The position numbers were made by a program, and so were the translations under genes. A stretch of DNA of 64,000 nt from Aedes albopictus (lineage: Eukaryota; Arthropoda; Insecta; Diptera; Culicidae). The notes beneath the pieces were generated by a model that was not told the origin of the DNA, ran no database searches, and was given only the letters and a program-made list of their open reading frames with translations. The stretch covers positions 36,001 through 100,000 of the forward strand of contig NW_026917432.1 in the NCBI RefSeq assembly GCF_035046485.1, written 5' to 3'. Shown here in pieces: positions 22,704 to 34,930 of this stretch. Numbering within the stretch: position 1 is the first letter of the stretch; each line of letters starts with the position of its first letter.

Positions 22704-23323
22704 GCGAATCTGTGAGCTGTGATCACCTCAAAATGTAACGATAAGTGAGACTGTGGTGGGAGAACTGACTTTGCGATATTCTAAGCAATGCTACGCTATT
22801 TAAAGCTATTGGTGGAAAAAATGCCAGGAGGTGTACAGGAGATGACCAAAATGTTTGGGATAGGCAACTTTTTCTTCCCCCACAAAAAAAGTTCAACAAA
22901 CTGTAATTTTTCAAAGAATGCATCGAAAATTTTCAAATTTTGACTGTTTGTTAACTATTTATATGTGCATCTTTGGTACAAATTTGTGCTCGATTGATTA
23001 ATCATTCGCGAAGCTAGAACTGTTCTCGTAAAACACTGTTTTTAATACAATTTTTGAACTGTCATATCTCCGAAACCAGTAAACCTAATCGTGTAAAGTT
23101 TTGAACATTCATCAACAATATTAATATGAAGTTTAAATTAATTGATAGTAAATCAAAATATGCATGCGGCTATCCCAATCATCAATTATTTTCAAACAAA
23201 TAACAAAAGCGACGAAAACAACAATTAATAGCAAATATTTGCTTCTCGTTATTTCCAGGATCTTTCAGCACATCTTACATAACACCGGCGGTTGCTGAGC
23301 GCCAACAAAGCAAAAACCATAAA

Positions 23324-23509
23324 ATGGTCGACACACAGCACTTTTGCCTGCGATGGAATAACTATCAAAGCAGTATTACCTCTGCTTTCGAAAATCTGCG
23401 AGACGATGAAGACTTTGTCGATGTGACTCTGGCATGCGATGGGCGAAGTCTCAAGGCACATCGCGTCGTCCTGTCGGCCTGCAGCCCCTATTTCAGGGAG
23501 CTGCTAAAG
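23324..23509 (+). CDS. br: broad core coding exon 1: first half of BTB/POZ domain
   Basis: Encodes residues 1-62 of Broad, an ecdysone-response BTB zinc-finger transcription factor acting in the nucleus. It begins [18 protein letters not shown], the typical N-terminal extension of the insect Tramtrack/Broad-type BTB family, and contains the conserved VDVTLACDG and [15 protein letters not shown] motifs needed for the BTB dimer fold. A probable acceptor, TTATTTCCAG, ends at 23258, so the exon would be 23259-23509 with 65 nt of 5' UTR before this ATG. The donor is AAG|GTAAGT at 23510, phase 0. An opposite-strand frame here is a shadow. Confidence 0.95.
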
Positions 23510-24567
23510 GTAAGTATCATAAATGCAGCAAAATAAGTGAGCTGAGATTCTATAGCTTCGAGCAACAACGATTACAAAATAATAAGTACAGGCAATGCGG
23601 CTTAGTCATAGGTAACCGAAAAAATGGCATGACCAGCATGATTCCACGTTTTAGCCTTCTGCTGGCTATTCAAATTTAGTTTCACCAACAAAACGCCCAA
23701 AACACATCTACCTGTGTGAAAGGGCACTCGCTCTCAAAAAAAAAACGTGAAACGCAACACGGTGCAACAGAACTGCACCGGTATTGGTGTTATTTAAAAG
23801 CATCTGTATGTTTTCTGCTTCATCTATACTCCTGCTATACGTAATGTGCAACTGCAGTCAAAGACCGAAAAGTTGACTTGAAAGTAGGACATGCTGTAAA
23901 CTGCAATCAAACCAATAAGCAAAAAAAAAACAATAATTTGAGAAAGTGTCCTTCAAAGTGCTTAAAAATAAGATTCCACGTTATTCAACCGAAACTGCAG
24001 CAACAGCAGCGCAATGCAATGCAATTTGGCGATGCAGACAGGCATCATCATCGTCGTCGTCGTCGTGGTCGTCACCGCTTTACGTCGTCGCTCAAAGTGC
24101 ATGGAGGGAGAGAGATTTTGCCGAAATATTTAGCCATTGCGTCGCTGCACTTCTATATATGCACTTCCAAATGCACATTTTTTATTTAGCTCGAACAACG
24201 AGCGGCCATCTCGGATCTCGTCTCAAGACATGGGAAGAAAAGGAAAGTTTGCCTAATTATTTGACCGAGCGGCGGCGGCGCGTACTTTGCGGATCCCATT
24301 AGCGCCTTTGTTTGCTCTCGCTAAATTTTAAATTCCGTTATGTGAGGGCGCCTATCCAGGTCACCGACTGTATCGTTTGAGATTTGACAATGCAGCTTTC
24401 AATGCACTTGAGAGATGACCAATCGTCAGGCCGACTCGATGTTTGCCGATAAGTCATAAATCAGTTCCGTGTTTGGGCTGTCTTTAAATCGAGTTCACTA
24501 GTCCTTATGAAAATTTCACAACGGCACACGTATTTTATTTGTTTATTGCGGTGGTATCCATCTATTG

Positions 24568-26745
24568 TTAGGTGAGAGAATACGAATTCGAGAAATGAGT
24601 CCTCTGAAGGAAACAGCAAATGGTGACAAAGTTCACCACGGAAAAGACCATAGGAAAAATAGAACTTTCACCACATGTTACGTATATTACGCCTAAATTG
24701 AGCTTACAGCTAGGCCATCCGCAACCCGAACACTTGCTTTCAAGCTCTCCAGCGTTACACGAATCGGTTGGTAAGACATTTTCTAACATGAGGATAACAG
24801 CATAATTAACAATTGAATGCTGTAACTCTCGGTTTGTGGCTGCCGCTCTCCATCCTTGGTCACGTCCATCTGGATCAATAATGAGCAACGGTTTCGCAGG
24901 GTGATTGTCCGCCTTTCTTGTAATATGTTCTGCGCAGCGCATACTTCCGACTTTGGTCTCCTTCTGAATTCTGGATTCATAGTAGAGTACATTCAGCTGG
25001 TGATTCGCCACCACTCTCCGTTTTCCATACCGCCGAAGATAGCTTGAAAACCCCGGGTGCTTCCAGGTCCTTCTCGAGCGTGGTTCATTTCGGTCCATTT
25101 CGTGTCCATAGAGGATCATCAGTTTTTATAAGCGTTTTATGTAGTACATTTGACGGGAGGTGAATTTTTTTTAACCGCAGTTTTTTTTTCTGGAGCCAGA
25201 CATAACTTACATTGTTGTCAGCCGTCAGTAAGAAACCAGGGTAAACGCATACCTCCACTGTCTCGAAGGTATCCTCGTTCATCGTAACCCTATTGCCGTG
25301 TTCACCTGCAAGAGCAATGCTGAAGATTGGGCATGAGCGTCCGTCACTTTGTCGCAGTCACCGGCGAAATTCGAATGAACTGGATAGTTCATTCGAAACC
25401 TTTACGCTGTTTTGCATACCGGCTGTCGTTGCTTTGACCATACTGATCAGCTTTCCAGAAAAGCCGTTTTCGTCCATGATTTTTCATCGCTCTTTGCGGT
25501 CGATACTGTCGAATTTTGATTTCTTCTAAACCATGGGGACATAATCTGCTCAACAGACACCTGAACAGGTCCAGGTAGTGTGGAGCCGTTTTGTACAACG
25601 AAAGTAAAAGCCAGGACTACTCTCTCCTCGACCCATTAAACACCTTCTCATGGTAGCCAAACCCTTCGTATCTTCGGAACCACCAAGAAGGCATTCCTTC
25701 AGAAAGGGGCTAGTGAATATCGCACCCTCAAGGTTAGCTGCGTAGCCTGCAGCAACGAACATCGATGGCACGCTTTGGGGAGTCCACCGAGGTAGCATGC
25801 TGTCGTATTCCGCCTTGAAGTCGATGCGTTTTGGCTAGGGGTAAATCAGGAGGTTTTGTCGTACGGTAAATATTCATTTAAAAAGGTGATCGCTCTGAAA
25901 TTTCCAGTTACAAATGGTCGCCTTTCTTGTGAATGGAGCATAGCCACGGCGATCAATATTTGATCTATTGTGGTATATCCCGTGTCCTTTGTATAGTGTA
26001 TGTCGTATTACTTTATCACTATTGAGAGTAATAAAGTTTGTTACAGTACTAATTTTCAACTTAGTCGTCAGGAAGAATTCTGATTGATAGGTTCCGCTTT
26101 TTACACGCTCCTTTTTCAGTCAAAATTGGATTCCTTAACGAAAAAGTCAAGAAATTATACCGATATTGACCACCATGGGAACCATAGTCCTTACTGTCTC
26201 AAACCAGTGAACACCGAATAAAGATTAGGAATACTAACCCATTTTTCCTTGTTTCAAGATCCAAACCGTGAGCTATCACTTTTACCAAGGTATGATATGT
26301 AATAAGGACCAAAGTTCTCCTATAATTACTAAAATTTGCTCTTCCATAGTTGGAAGCAGTTAGAACTAGGGTTTGGTTTGGTAGATCTTTCGCCGAAACG
26401 CAACCCAAAAAGGTGAGCTACCCACGCTACGGGCTCCGTTAAAGATCGGGCATCTTTTAAGCCCCCTCAGCTATTCATCCATCAGCACGGGTAGCCTGAC
26501 ACGTTGGATTGGAGTTACCTTTGGTGGACTTTGACGTTTACCCCCGGAACAGGTGGTCCGTAGTGATATTCTAAGCCGGCACCTACACGGGCCCAGATTA
26601 TCCCTTACTTCCACTCCAACGGTTGCTGTCCGGTTTCCCAGATCGTGACTACCAACCGATGCAGGAAGGTGATCAACTTGATGAGTTCAGCTGCGATACC
26701 ATCCTTACCAACTGCTTTGTTGGTATTAAACTGGTGAATGGCATT
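24568..26745 (-). pseudogene. Decayed non-LTR retrotransposon (LINE), RT region
   Basis: On the minus strand, fragments in several frames fit the order of a LINE reverse transcriptase. Near 26720-26600 there is NKAVGKDGIAAELIK, like the RT motif NGKAxGxDGIPAELxK. Near 25740 there is GAIFTSPFLKECLLG. Near 25270-25200 there is FLLTADNNVS, like YLGSLVTADNNxS. Near 25110 there is ILYGHEM, like VLYGHETWTL, and near 24870-24820 there is GWRAAATNRE, like the GWRAAAxNRExWR end. Stops and frameshifts separate them, so it is dead. It is antisense to br within its first coding intron. The same kind of element is seen at 63224-64000. Confidence 0.7.
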
Positions 26746-26871
26746 TTTTTATTAAGTTTTTATTTCTGTGTATTTTAACCTGAGCTAATTTTACATTTGG
26801 TGAATGTCATCCTTAACTTCCCTCAGCCTGGGATTGGATAAGCTTCGTCTTCTGTGCAGCCATAGTCGTTT

Positions 26872-27027
26872 GGGGCTGTCCATAAACCACGTGGTCATTT
26901 TTTTGGGACTTCTCAACCCCCCCCCCCCCCGCGTGGTCATTAGCCCATACAAAATTTTTTATTCGTCCATACAAAATGGTCATCGGCCGAACCCCCCCTC
27001 ATGACCACGTGGTTTATGGACAGCCCC
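26872..27027. mobile_element. MITE with GGGGCTGTCCATAAACCACG termini
   Basis: The ends GGGGCTGTCCATAAACCACG and CGTGGTTTATGGACAGCCCC are perfect complements. The interior has a C-run and GGTCATNRGCC-like stretches. Length 156 bp. Target duplication not clear. Confidence 0.8.
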
Positions 27028-27077
27028 TTTCCTTCGTTGTACTGATCTCATGTGCTCCCGCGTTTCTCGTATTCTTA

Positions 27078-27323
27078 TTGTGGATTTACCGGCTACTTGT
27101 ATTCTACCGGTTACTCAAGTAGCCGTTACAAAGTAGCCGTTTTCATATAAAAATCAACTTGATTGTCAAAAAATGAATATCGCTGTGTCGCTAGTGGGAA
27201 CGATTAATAGCGCATACAATAAAAATGTCTAAAATCATTTTTAAGTTACTCTTTTCATGAAACGACTACTTTGGAGGCCATACTGAAGCGACCGTAGAAT
27301 ACAAGTAGCCGGTAAATCCACAA
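27078..27323. mobile_element. MITE with TA duplication
   Basis: The termini TTGTGGATTTACCGGCTACT and its complement, AGTAGCCGGTAAATCCACAA, are preceded and followed by TA (27076-27077 and 27324-27325). The TIR continues to about 27 bp. Length 246 bp; the TA target fits Tc1/mariner-type mobilisation. Confidence 0.8.
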
Positions 27324-27353
27324 TAACTACACCAATCAACCTAGCCTCGAAAA

Positions 27354-27491
27354 TGTTTGACAGTTCTCAGGTCACTTGACAGATCACATACAAGAAAGAT
27401 AAAGACAAAACATATTTTCTACATTACCGACCTTGTAGCCGTCTTGTATTTGCTCATGTTACATCCGTCAAGTGACCTGAGAAATGTCAAA
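27354..27491. repeat. Short inverted-repeat element
   Basis: TCTCAGGTCACTTGAC at 27365-27380 and its complement, GTCAAGTGACCTGAGA, near 27467-27482 are perfect, extended by a TGTTTGACA / TGTCAAAAA match. It is probably a MITE remnant. The 96-codon frame over it is incidental. Confidence 0.6.
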
Positions 27492-28539
27492 AATTTTGAA
27501 GGTTACGTTATGTGGTGTAATAAAGAACTCAAGTGCGAATCGAAGTGCTGCTTCCACCTTTTAATCACCTTGTGCGTCTGTCCGGCAATATGTTCCCGTT
27601 CTTATCCCAGCATATTTCGGCTCGCAACACGAATCTATTGCATTTAGCTTCTTCAAAACCCCCCTAAAAAACTAATATTTGACACCATTGATACGAGAAA
27701 AAGGCATCTCTAATTTATGAATATTTTGTGTAATAATGTCTCAGCTTTCGACTGATGTAAAAATATTGAAAATCGGTGGTTGAACATTGTAAAAAAGTAT
27801 TTCTCTCTAAAAAATCAAGATGGCAGCCGAATTCTATTTGGCCGACCCAACTTTTTATAACTCCAAATAGTAGCTCTATCTTTCCTCTATTTAACGTTTT
27901 AAGGAGTTTTTTTTGTTTAGAGAAGACACTTTCGAGGCCAACTTGCATAACAATAGATCACATTTGAATAGACAATTCATCATGGCATTTAATTGGGCAT
28001 TGAACCTCTTTACTTCGAGAAAAATAAAAAAATAAACAGAGCGTAACGGTACATCATCGCAAAAAAATGACAAATTTTGACTTCACGCCAAGAAATTTGC
28101 TACTTTCTCGAAACTTTGTGGATTGGTAAATTTTCGTTTTTGTGCATAAATAATCAAAATCGACATCGAGAGCACATAAATATCTTTCAATGAAGTTCAA
28201 AAACCGCGTGGAATGTGTCCATTGCATTATAATAAATAAATGATGGATGGCTGCCCGCATAGAGATGGTCATGATTATGTATATGAATGGGGTACGTTCG
28301 GTGTAGTACTAGATTTGTAGTAATTAGCTGAATTTTTGTATGGTAAGAAGGTGAATTCTCCGTTTCAGCAATGAAGTCATGCAAAATTACTAATTCACTG
28401 ACTTCGTCCTATTTAGAATGCCTCTACCGTCTCAAAATCCATTTCACTTACTAGTTGCAATAGAATCTCAACGTTCCATTTTAATCACTGGAATTTATCC
28501 TTATAGTAATGTCTTAATTTTCTCTTGTATTTCTTACAG

Positions 28540-28728
28540 AGTACACCATGCAAACATCCAGTAATAGTACTACAGGATGTGGCATTCACAGATCTCCATG
28601 CGCTCGTAGAGTTCATATACCACGGCGAGGTGAATGTTCATCAACGATCTCTTAGCTCCTTTCTAAAAACAGCAGAAGTGTTGAGAGTGTCAGGACTGAC
28701 CCAGCAACAGGCTGATGAAACACACAAT
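28540..28728 (+). CDS. br: broad core exon 2: second half of BTB/POZ domain
   Basis: Encodes residues 63-125, beginning [20 protein letters not shown] and including [14 protein letters not shown] and [13 protein letters not shown]. These are the diagnostic C-terminal half of the Broad/Tramtrack BTB domain, which mediates dimerisation. The acceptor is TTTCTTACAG ending at 28539 and the donor AAT|GTAAGT at 28729; both ends are phase 0. Length is 63 codons. A 90-bp intron with a short T-rich acceptor follows. Confidence 0.95.
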
Positions 28729-28818
28729 GTAAGTATATATAAGATTTATTCTAAATGATGTTTAAGGAGTTGTCTCTGCAAAATTACTATAACACATTTT
28801 AAAATTGCCTTTTTACAG

Positions 28819-29260
28819 TTAGCGCAAGTACAAACATCAACTGGATCCGGTAGTCGAACGCCGGTAAGCCATCACCCCAGTTATCCTGACAAGTTCGTCG
28901 AGGATGCACTGTTCGCACAAGGGGTGCCTCCCTCCTCACATCTCAATAACCTCCACCACACACCGGCAGCTCACGGTGGAACCACCGTGAACCAACTACT
29001 GAGAAGGGCTGCGGCAGCCGCTGCGTTACAACGGCGCGAGCGCAACAATTCAAACCAATCCGACGAGCTCTCCATGAAACGTCATCGGATGTCCACGGAC
29101 AACAATATTCTGGGCAATAACAACAACCTGGATGTGGTGAGTCACATGCCGCAGATTACCGCAACCGACTTCTCCACCAGCATGAAAAGCAACAACAGTG
29201 CTCCACACTCCCCGCATATAAAGGAACAGCACCGGCATGAGAGCAATAAGACGCCTAATG
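28819..29260 (+). CDS. br: broad core exon 3: linker
   Basis: 147 codons plus one base after a TTTTTACAG acceptor. It encodes a low-complexity linker with a Pro/His-rich start, a helical Ala/Arg run (NQLLRRAAAAAALQRRERNN) and the basic MKRHRMS, which may help nuclear import. It also has TDFSTSMKSNN near the end, like the ADFST segment of Drosophila Broad as I recall it. The donor is AATG|GTGAGA at 29261, phase 1. Reading into the intron would stop five codons later. Confidence 0.9.
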
Positions 29261-29580
29261 GTGAGAAGCTATCTTGATCCTTGGGTATTGTTCGTTGTTA
29301 GTGAATAGTGAAAACTTTGAGCGACACGCAAAATTTTACTTTTTAGTTTCTGCCAAGTTTCTAAACAACAACAACATTTCACATTCCACAATTTTTCACA
29401 AAGTCTTCAAATTAGCTTTTTAGCTTAGCTTAGCTTAGCCTAGCTTAGGTTAGACAGAAGTCTAATTAATGGAAACTTTATGAAATTATGCCTGTCGTAA
29501 AGTACCCTCTACTCATTGCATAGTATCACCTTTGATGGTTCACACTGACCTAATTCTAGGTTTTACTTTCATTGCCACAG
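29261..29580 (+). other. br: br intron with a TTAGC-type tract
   Basis: 320 bp, GT...AG. It holds a degenerate TTAGCTTAGCTTAGC tract (29421-29452) like the microsatellite at 9371-9409. The acceptor is TTTCATTGCCACAG. Confidence 0.85.
29421..29452. repeat. Short (TTAGC)n tract
   Basis: Three to four TTAGC units followed by variants TAGCC, TAGCT and TAGGT. Confidence 0.8.
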
Positions 29581-29941
29581 GTAACAACAACAATAGCATC
29601 AACATCAACAACAATACCAACAATCTGAACAACAACAATAATAACAACAACAACAACAACCTAAACACCCACAGTAAGGACAGTTCAAATGTGGGCGACC
29701 AACCCAGCAGTAATCTAGCGAGTATAGCGACCAACGGCGGAAATGGTGGTGGGAGCTTAGGTTCCCACACGGATAAAGAAAGTCTCACCCCGTCGCCATC
29801 CGTGCGCTCCAACGAGGACGTCAAATCGGAACCGATGGAACTGGTGTGCAGTTCCAACGTGGAAAACGATAACAGTTCGGACTCGATCGAGGACGACCAT
29901 CACGACATCCCGCATCCTGCAGATATTAAGGGTCCCATCAG
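29581..29941 (+). CDS. br: broad core exon 4: Asn-rich linker with SUMO-type motif
   Basis: Enters in phase 1 and leaves in phase 2. It starts with an Asn-rich tract (AAC/AAT repeats at about 29583-29660), then a Ser/Gly stretch, then TPSPSVRSNEDVKSEPMELV. The VKSE inside fits the consensus hydrophobic-K-x-E for sumoylation, and the VKSEPM block is also found in Drosophila Broad as I recall it. An acidic stretch (SIEDDHHDIPHP) follows. The donor is ATCAG|GTAGCT at 29942. The Leu-rich minus-strand frame is a shadow of the Asn repeat. Confidence 0.9.
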
Positions 29942-30025
29942 GTAGCTTTCGCTTAGAAATTATTTTACTTGCGACGCGTACAATGAGTTGTGCTATCTCT
30001 ATTGTTCTCATCTGCAAACCTATAG

Positions 30026-30174
30026 CTCCCCCCACGAAGATGAAATGGATGGCAGCATACATTCCCACACGGCACCTCCGTTTCTGATCTCGCCCGGTGA
30101 TCAGAAGTTGTTTGCTCCTCCAGGGTCGTTCAACTTCTCGATGGCAGCGCTTGCGGATCCTGCCGCTCTTGCAG
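30026..30174 (+). CDS. br: broad core exon 5
   Basis: 149 nt after an 84-bp intron (acceptor AACCTATAG, weak in pyrimidines). It encodes SSPHEDEMDG, then FLISPGDQKLF, then FNFSMAALADPAALAG. This matches the order of the FIMSP...FNF...DPSALLG block of Drosophila Broad from memory, so the core reading is supported on both sides of the splice. The donor is GCAG|GTTAGA at 30175, phase 1. Confidence 0.88.
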
Positions 30175-31294
30175 GTTAGAAAATAATAGCGTATTGTTCG
30201 TTTTCGATCATGTCCACTTTTAGTTACATATGAGTCAATACTTTATTGTTCGCTTTGCGAGAACCCCAAGACTGACTTCTTTATATGTCTTGGAACTACA
30301 ATAGATGTTCAATCGGTGCAAACGCTTTAATTGAAATGTCATATCACTAAGAACGCGATTTTTAGTATGGTTAGCTGAAAAAGACTGCTAACTAGTTTTT
30401 TTTATGGATGGGACGCAGCCATTTGGCCCGTGCTCTTAGGAAAGTATGCCCCAACAAAAGCGAAAAAAATAACAAGTTTCAGAAATATCGTAATATTTCC
30501 CAAAACTTCTCCAATACCTTCTAAAATTCCTCTGCGTATTTCTAAAAAAACATGTTGAATAAATCTGGAGTCCAATATAACAAATATGTGTTCCGCGTTG
30601 AATGTTATTCCTTTTGTGTACAACATAAGAAACTAATTTGTTGCTTCTATAAATTTCAGTTAGTCAACAGGCTACTGTTTTATTCATTTAACGGAAACTT
30701 GCTGGCGTTTCAGAATCAGATGTTGAATGATTTTTCCGAAAGGACTATATAAATTACCAAAATTTTGAAACAAGTTTTGCCACCCAGCGTGCAGTATATA
30801 ATCAACCAATGTGTGGGTTTATACAGCCTTGTAAATCTTTTTAAAAATATCTCGAAGGAGCAATCTACTGCAACTAACCAGAAGCTCAAAATACCACCGG
30901 TCAATACTTTTGATGGGCTCATTTCGTAATGATGAAAAATTAGACAATGTGTTTTAACTATTTCATTGACTATTCACCAGCTAAAAACTTCAAGAGGTTT
31001 CACTGAACAGCGTAAACCGAACAGAAATATTTTCCTGTGTAAACGTCGTCAATCCAAGGCAATCTTTAATTATTACATTCGCAATTTTATAAAAACTAAA
31101 AAAACAGAAATTCCTGACTTGCGCAGCTATTTGCACTGTTTTGTGAATCCCCCTTTTCAGTTACACGTTTTGATTCAATGATTTTTGAAACACTAGATAT
31201 TCTGAACGTAGTTTGTTTGTTGAAATCTAATGCAAATGAACATTCGAAGAAAGTGAAATAATCGTTTATCATCAATTTCGTCTTTACGAAACAG
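30175..31294 (+). other. br: br intron, no features
   Basis: 1.12 kb, AT-rich, with no recognised mobile element or coding frame. The acceptor region ends TTTACGAAACAG. Confidence 0.8.
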
Positions 31295-31345
31295 GTTTCA
31301 ACCCACAAGCCCTCCAAGCTGCAGATCTTGCTGGTTCACCACAAG
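31295..31345 (+). CDS. br: broad core exon 6: conserved end of the core
   Basis: A 51-nt exon, too short to be found by length alone. It is identified because it joins exon 5 in frame (phase 1 to phase 1), encodes GFNPQALQAADLAGSPQG, and is bounded by ACGAAACAG and CAAG|GTAAGT. The LAGSPQ end corresponds to the LAVSPQ end of the Drosophila core as I recall it. Its phase-1 donor is compatible with all four zinc-finger exons downstream, so it is the branch point for alternative splicing. Confidence 0.85.
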
Positions 31346-34300
31346 GTAAGTCCCCAATTGTAATCAATTCAATATTACTATTTGACTGTGGAATCTATCT
31401 CTCACATTTATTTACATATTGATTTATTTACCAAAAACATAATGAGCCCAAAAATATATATTTTCCATTTTCCAATTTTAAATCCAAACATAAAACTAAT
31501 ACCGATAACAATTAAACAAACAAGACGAGCGTCAATGTTAGTTTAAACTTCTTATCGCATAAGAAAATATGGATTAAAAACACCAAAACCTCGCTTCAGC
31601 TCACTTCTATTTTCTGTTTTCAAATCTCTCAACCTTCTTTTTTCAACCAACAACCGACGACAAATCAAACCTAATTAGTACAGTACAGTTTTACTTCATT
31701 CCATATTTTCTTCGAATAAAAAAATAAACTAATACGACTACCACGTCAAGGCAAGGTGTAATGTTTTGTGAAGCAAACAATAACAAAATGAGATTGAAGG
31801 TTTATCAATTCTGAACCGTGTACATATTTAAATTTTTGTTTTTAATTTCAATCTAAATTTAATACAAACGATATCGCTTACCGGTTATTGGACGTAACTG
31901 TAACCTTAGATGCAAGAGGTTCAATATATTTTTTATCTTAAATTTTATGAATATCGGTGAAAGGATCAAGATTCCGCGTAAGATTTTTTGTAAACTCCGA
32001 GTTTCCCAAAAGCGCGAATTTAGTTTGTTTTATATTATTTTATGTTTATCTGATAACTACATGACATAAGACGAATATGGATGAACTTGTTTCCATCCCA
32101 AACCGAACTACTAATCTCGAACTAACTGTACTATTCATTTTCAAATGACTAACCGCTTTTTCTATCACGATCCGCGCAAAACAAACCTTCCCCAAATATC
32201 GACAAACCAACCCCAACAGAATTCAGTTTATGTCGTTGACTTTTGTTTGGTAATCTTTTTCATTTATATTCGCTCATTATTTAACTGTTATCGATTGTGT
32301 GCCTACATTCGTTTATTAATTTCCGATCAGTGTTTTAAGTATTGTATAATTGTTATTTGGAATTCTGATATTTCGTGTTATGGTCGTGTTCATTATTAAA
32401 CGTCGTGTTTGTGTGTTTTACTCATAATATTAATATGTATTACAAAATAAAACTATATGTGTTTTTAATTTCATTTTCATTTATTAATTGCTGCATTCAA
32501 TGAATAATGTTAAAGTCTAGCAATTGTACAATTGGTAAATACCAACGAATGAGATGTCATTGTGTTTTTCTCTTATTTTCTTTTCGTGACAATCTTACAC
32601 AACTGCAAATGCGCACGCAGCTTTTTGCAATATAATAAAAATATAACAAATCAAACGACAATTAATAATTCCACCACGCAATTATCTAAATTTTGGCTCC
32701 CAATGTCTAAATGCTCGGTAGACTAAATAGTTTTGCAATGATCGTCGGAGGCAGATGTACTATCACATATTAATACAACCAACCAAAGAAGCTTTGAAAC
32801 TCTTAAGCTCTATTTTCCAAAGTAATAAAGTGCCAACTGCGATGTAAAACTATTTCATCACCGAAATCGCTCTCCCCAGGATGTTACAAAATTCGGCCTC
32901 ACCTTCGCTATCCCAACCCCGGAAGAACACCATTGGAAATTTCCACCCATCTCCCGAATTATATCGAAAATCCCCCCAAAAAAAAACAAATGTACTCTGG
33001 CACATTTGCGGTAGTTTAAGTACTAATACAATTATGGACAATCACATCAGCAAACAATTCGAAAACTCGAAAATACCTGTACATATGACTTTTAGAGCGT
33101 ATACTATAATTATTGGCAATGAAACTAAAAATTGTGCGGAACAAATGTATATATTTAGGTGAAATAATAAAATATTCAAACATGAACGCGGAAATTGGAA
33201 ATGGAGATTTTACTATGTTATGTATAAGCTGTATGCCAATGTAAGTGATTTCAAAAACCAACTTTTCTGAATTCGATGCATAAAAACTTTATTCTATCTA
33301 CTAAATATGCAGATTAAAATTGACTAAGTACTTAAAGTGGTTGACACATAAGCACTATTTGATAAGGGCAAGTAACAAATATCGAATCAATCTAAAAACG
33401 CATAAACGTTCGATATCAAAAGCAGTTTATTCGATTTTTTTTTATTGATTTCCAGTTTTAGTTTTTTTTTTTGTATGCATTCCTATTTGCCTTCTCAAAT
33501 GATTAAGAATGAAATTTGTCGCACGCAAATACATTTTTGGCTCTCATGGATGCATGATGGGCTGAAAGCGCTGAGCAGCGCTGACAATGAACTTTTTCTA
33601 TCAAAAGTTCATTTCCACAACAACTATAAGGAATACAAACAAAAAAAAAACAAATTAAAAATAGATATTTATAGCTTGAATAGAAAGCGCTTAGGGCTCA
33701 CCAAAATAAACTGGAAACCCCGATCATTATACATATCAAAACAAATTAAGGTCTGGAACCATTTGGACAAGGGGGATCTATTCTGGGCACTTGCTCTATA
33801 ACTCTGTCAATTGACTTGATTTCCGAGATACGGTGAGATACGTACAGTATCTAGCCATGTATTTAAGTCAATTGAAACTGACTGAGTTATGATCAAGTTA
33901 TGACAGAAAGTGCCCAAAATAAGTCACCTGCCCAAATGATCCCAGACCTTACTAAGCGAACTTTCAAGCCAAGGAATTCGAGTTTCCAACCGGTAAGGGA
34001 ATCAAATTGATATCCAGTTTAAAATCTTTGTACTTGTACTCCCATTTACCCAATAAATTGACGAAATTAAAATTCGTGTCAAGCAAATTTATAGTATTTT
34101 AGCTCTCATGCGTACATGCTGCACGCTAGAAAAAGCTCATTTCAAGGGCTATCTTAGTATCCATCATGTACGAACCAGAGAAGGAATACCACAAGCTAAA
34201 AATTTAGATTTCTGTGGCTTGGATGGAAAGTCCAAAACCAGTTGGAGATCCCGATCACCCTTTTATAATACTAGCCAATTTTTTCAGCTACGAAAAACAG

Positions 34301-34930
34301 CAGAATTTTTTCGATTATTTTCAATGGTTTCTTGTCGACTACGCAATGGATTTGCAAATGCATTTGAGTTTCCACTCACTGTAATTTAATGCCTAAATAC
34401 TAATGTACATATTGGCCAATGATCTGCAGATGAAACATAACACAACCATAGATTGTACAAAGCTGGATCCATTTGGTTTTTGAAAACACAAACATACATA
34501 GCCTCTAGTTTGGTAAGCAGGAAAATTTATTTTTATAGGAAGATCAATTCAATGCTTTATAATTTAATTTTAAGTTTTACTACTTTACTAATGGTTGACG
34601 GGATATTGGAATTATTTTTGCAATTTTAATAGGTTTACCGTTGATTCGATTTGCAGTTCCAAATTATGTAGATTATTTTCAACAAATCGGCTTACGCAAA
34701 AAGGAAAAGCAATTCCTTATAATTCAAGTTGCATCTTATACATTAACGATATAGAGTCAGTCGACCGTTATTATTTTGTATTGAGCCAATGGACTACTTA
34801 CTTACACCTGTAAAGTACACAAATTGGTGATGGAAAAGTTGAATCCATTAAACGAAATCCAATCATTTGCCACTATTGAGTAAATTTTGGGCTAATATGC
34901 GACGTATTTTACAACTTCTTCTGTCGTCAG
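31346..34930 (+). other. br: br intron before the first zinc-finger exon
   Basis: 3.6 kb if the first finger exon is used; much longer otherwise (5.3, 13.2 or 23.6 kb). From 31346 to about 33500 it is very AT-rich with no recognised transposon. A TA-flanked MITE lies at 33749-33949 between two diverged direct repeats (about 33510-33735 and 34080-34260). Confidence 0.75.
33749..33949. mobile_element. MITE with AGGTCTGGAACCATTTGG ends
   Basis: The left end AGGTCTGGAACCATTTGG and right end CCAAATGATCCCAGACCT are imperfect complements. TA lies on both sides (33747-33748 and 33950-33951). Inner matches such as TGGGCACTT with its complement extend the TIR. Length 201 bp. Confidence 0.75.

Larger units (their letters stand above)
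23510..28539 (+). other. br: br intron splitting the BTB domain
   Basis: 5.0 kb, GT at 23510 and AG at 28538-28539. It contains a decayed antisense LINE (24568-26745) and three small inverted-repeat elements. The part at 23700-24500 is free of recognised repeats and less AT-rich, with CGTCGTCGTCGT-type runs at about 24050-24075. It could be regulatory. Confidence 0.85.

Noticed and set aside
24568..25119. 183-codon minus frame as a host gene
   Set aside because: It matches the end of LINE reverse transcriptases, with frameshifts on either side; treated as part of a dead LINE.
29540..29857. Leu-rich 105-codon minus frame
   Set aside because: Shadow of the Asn-rich AAC/AAT repeat of br exon 4.
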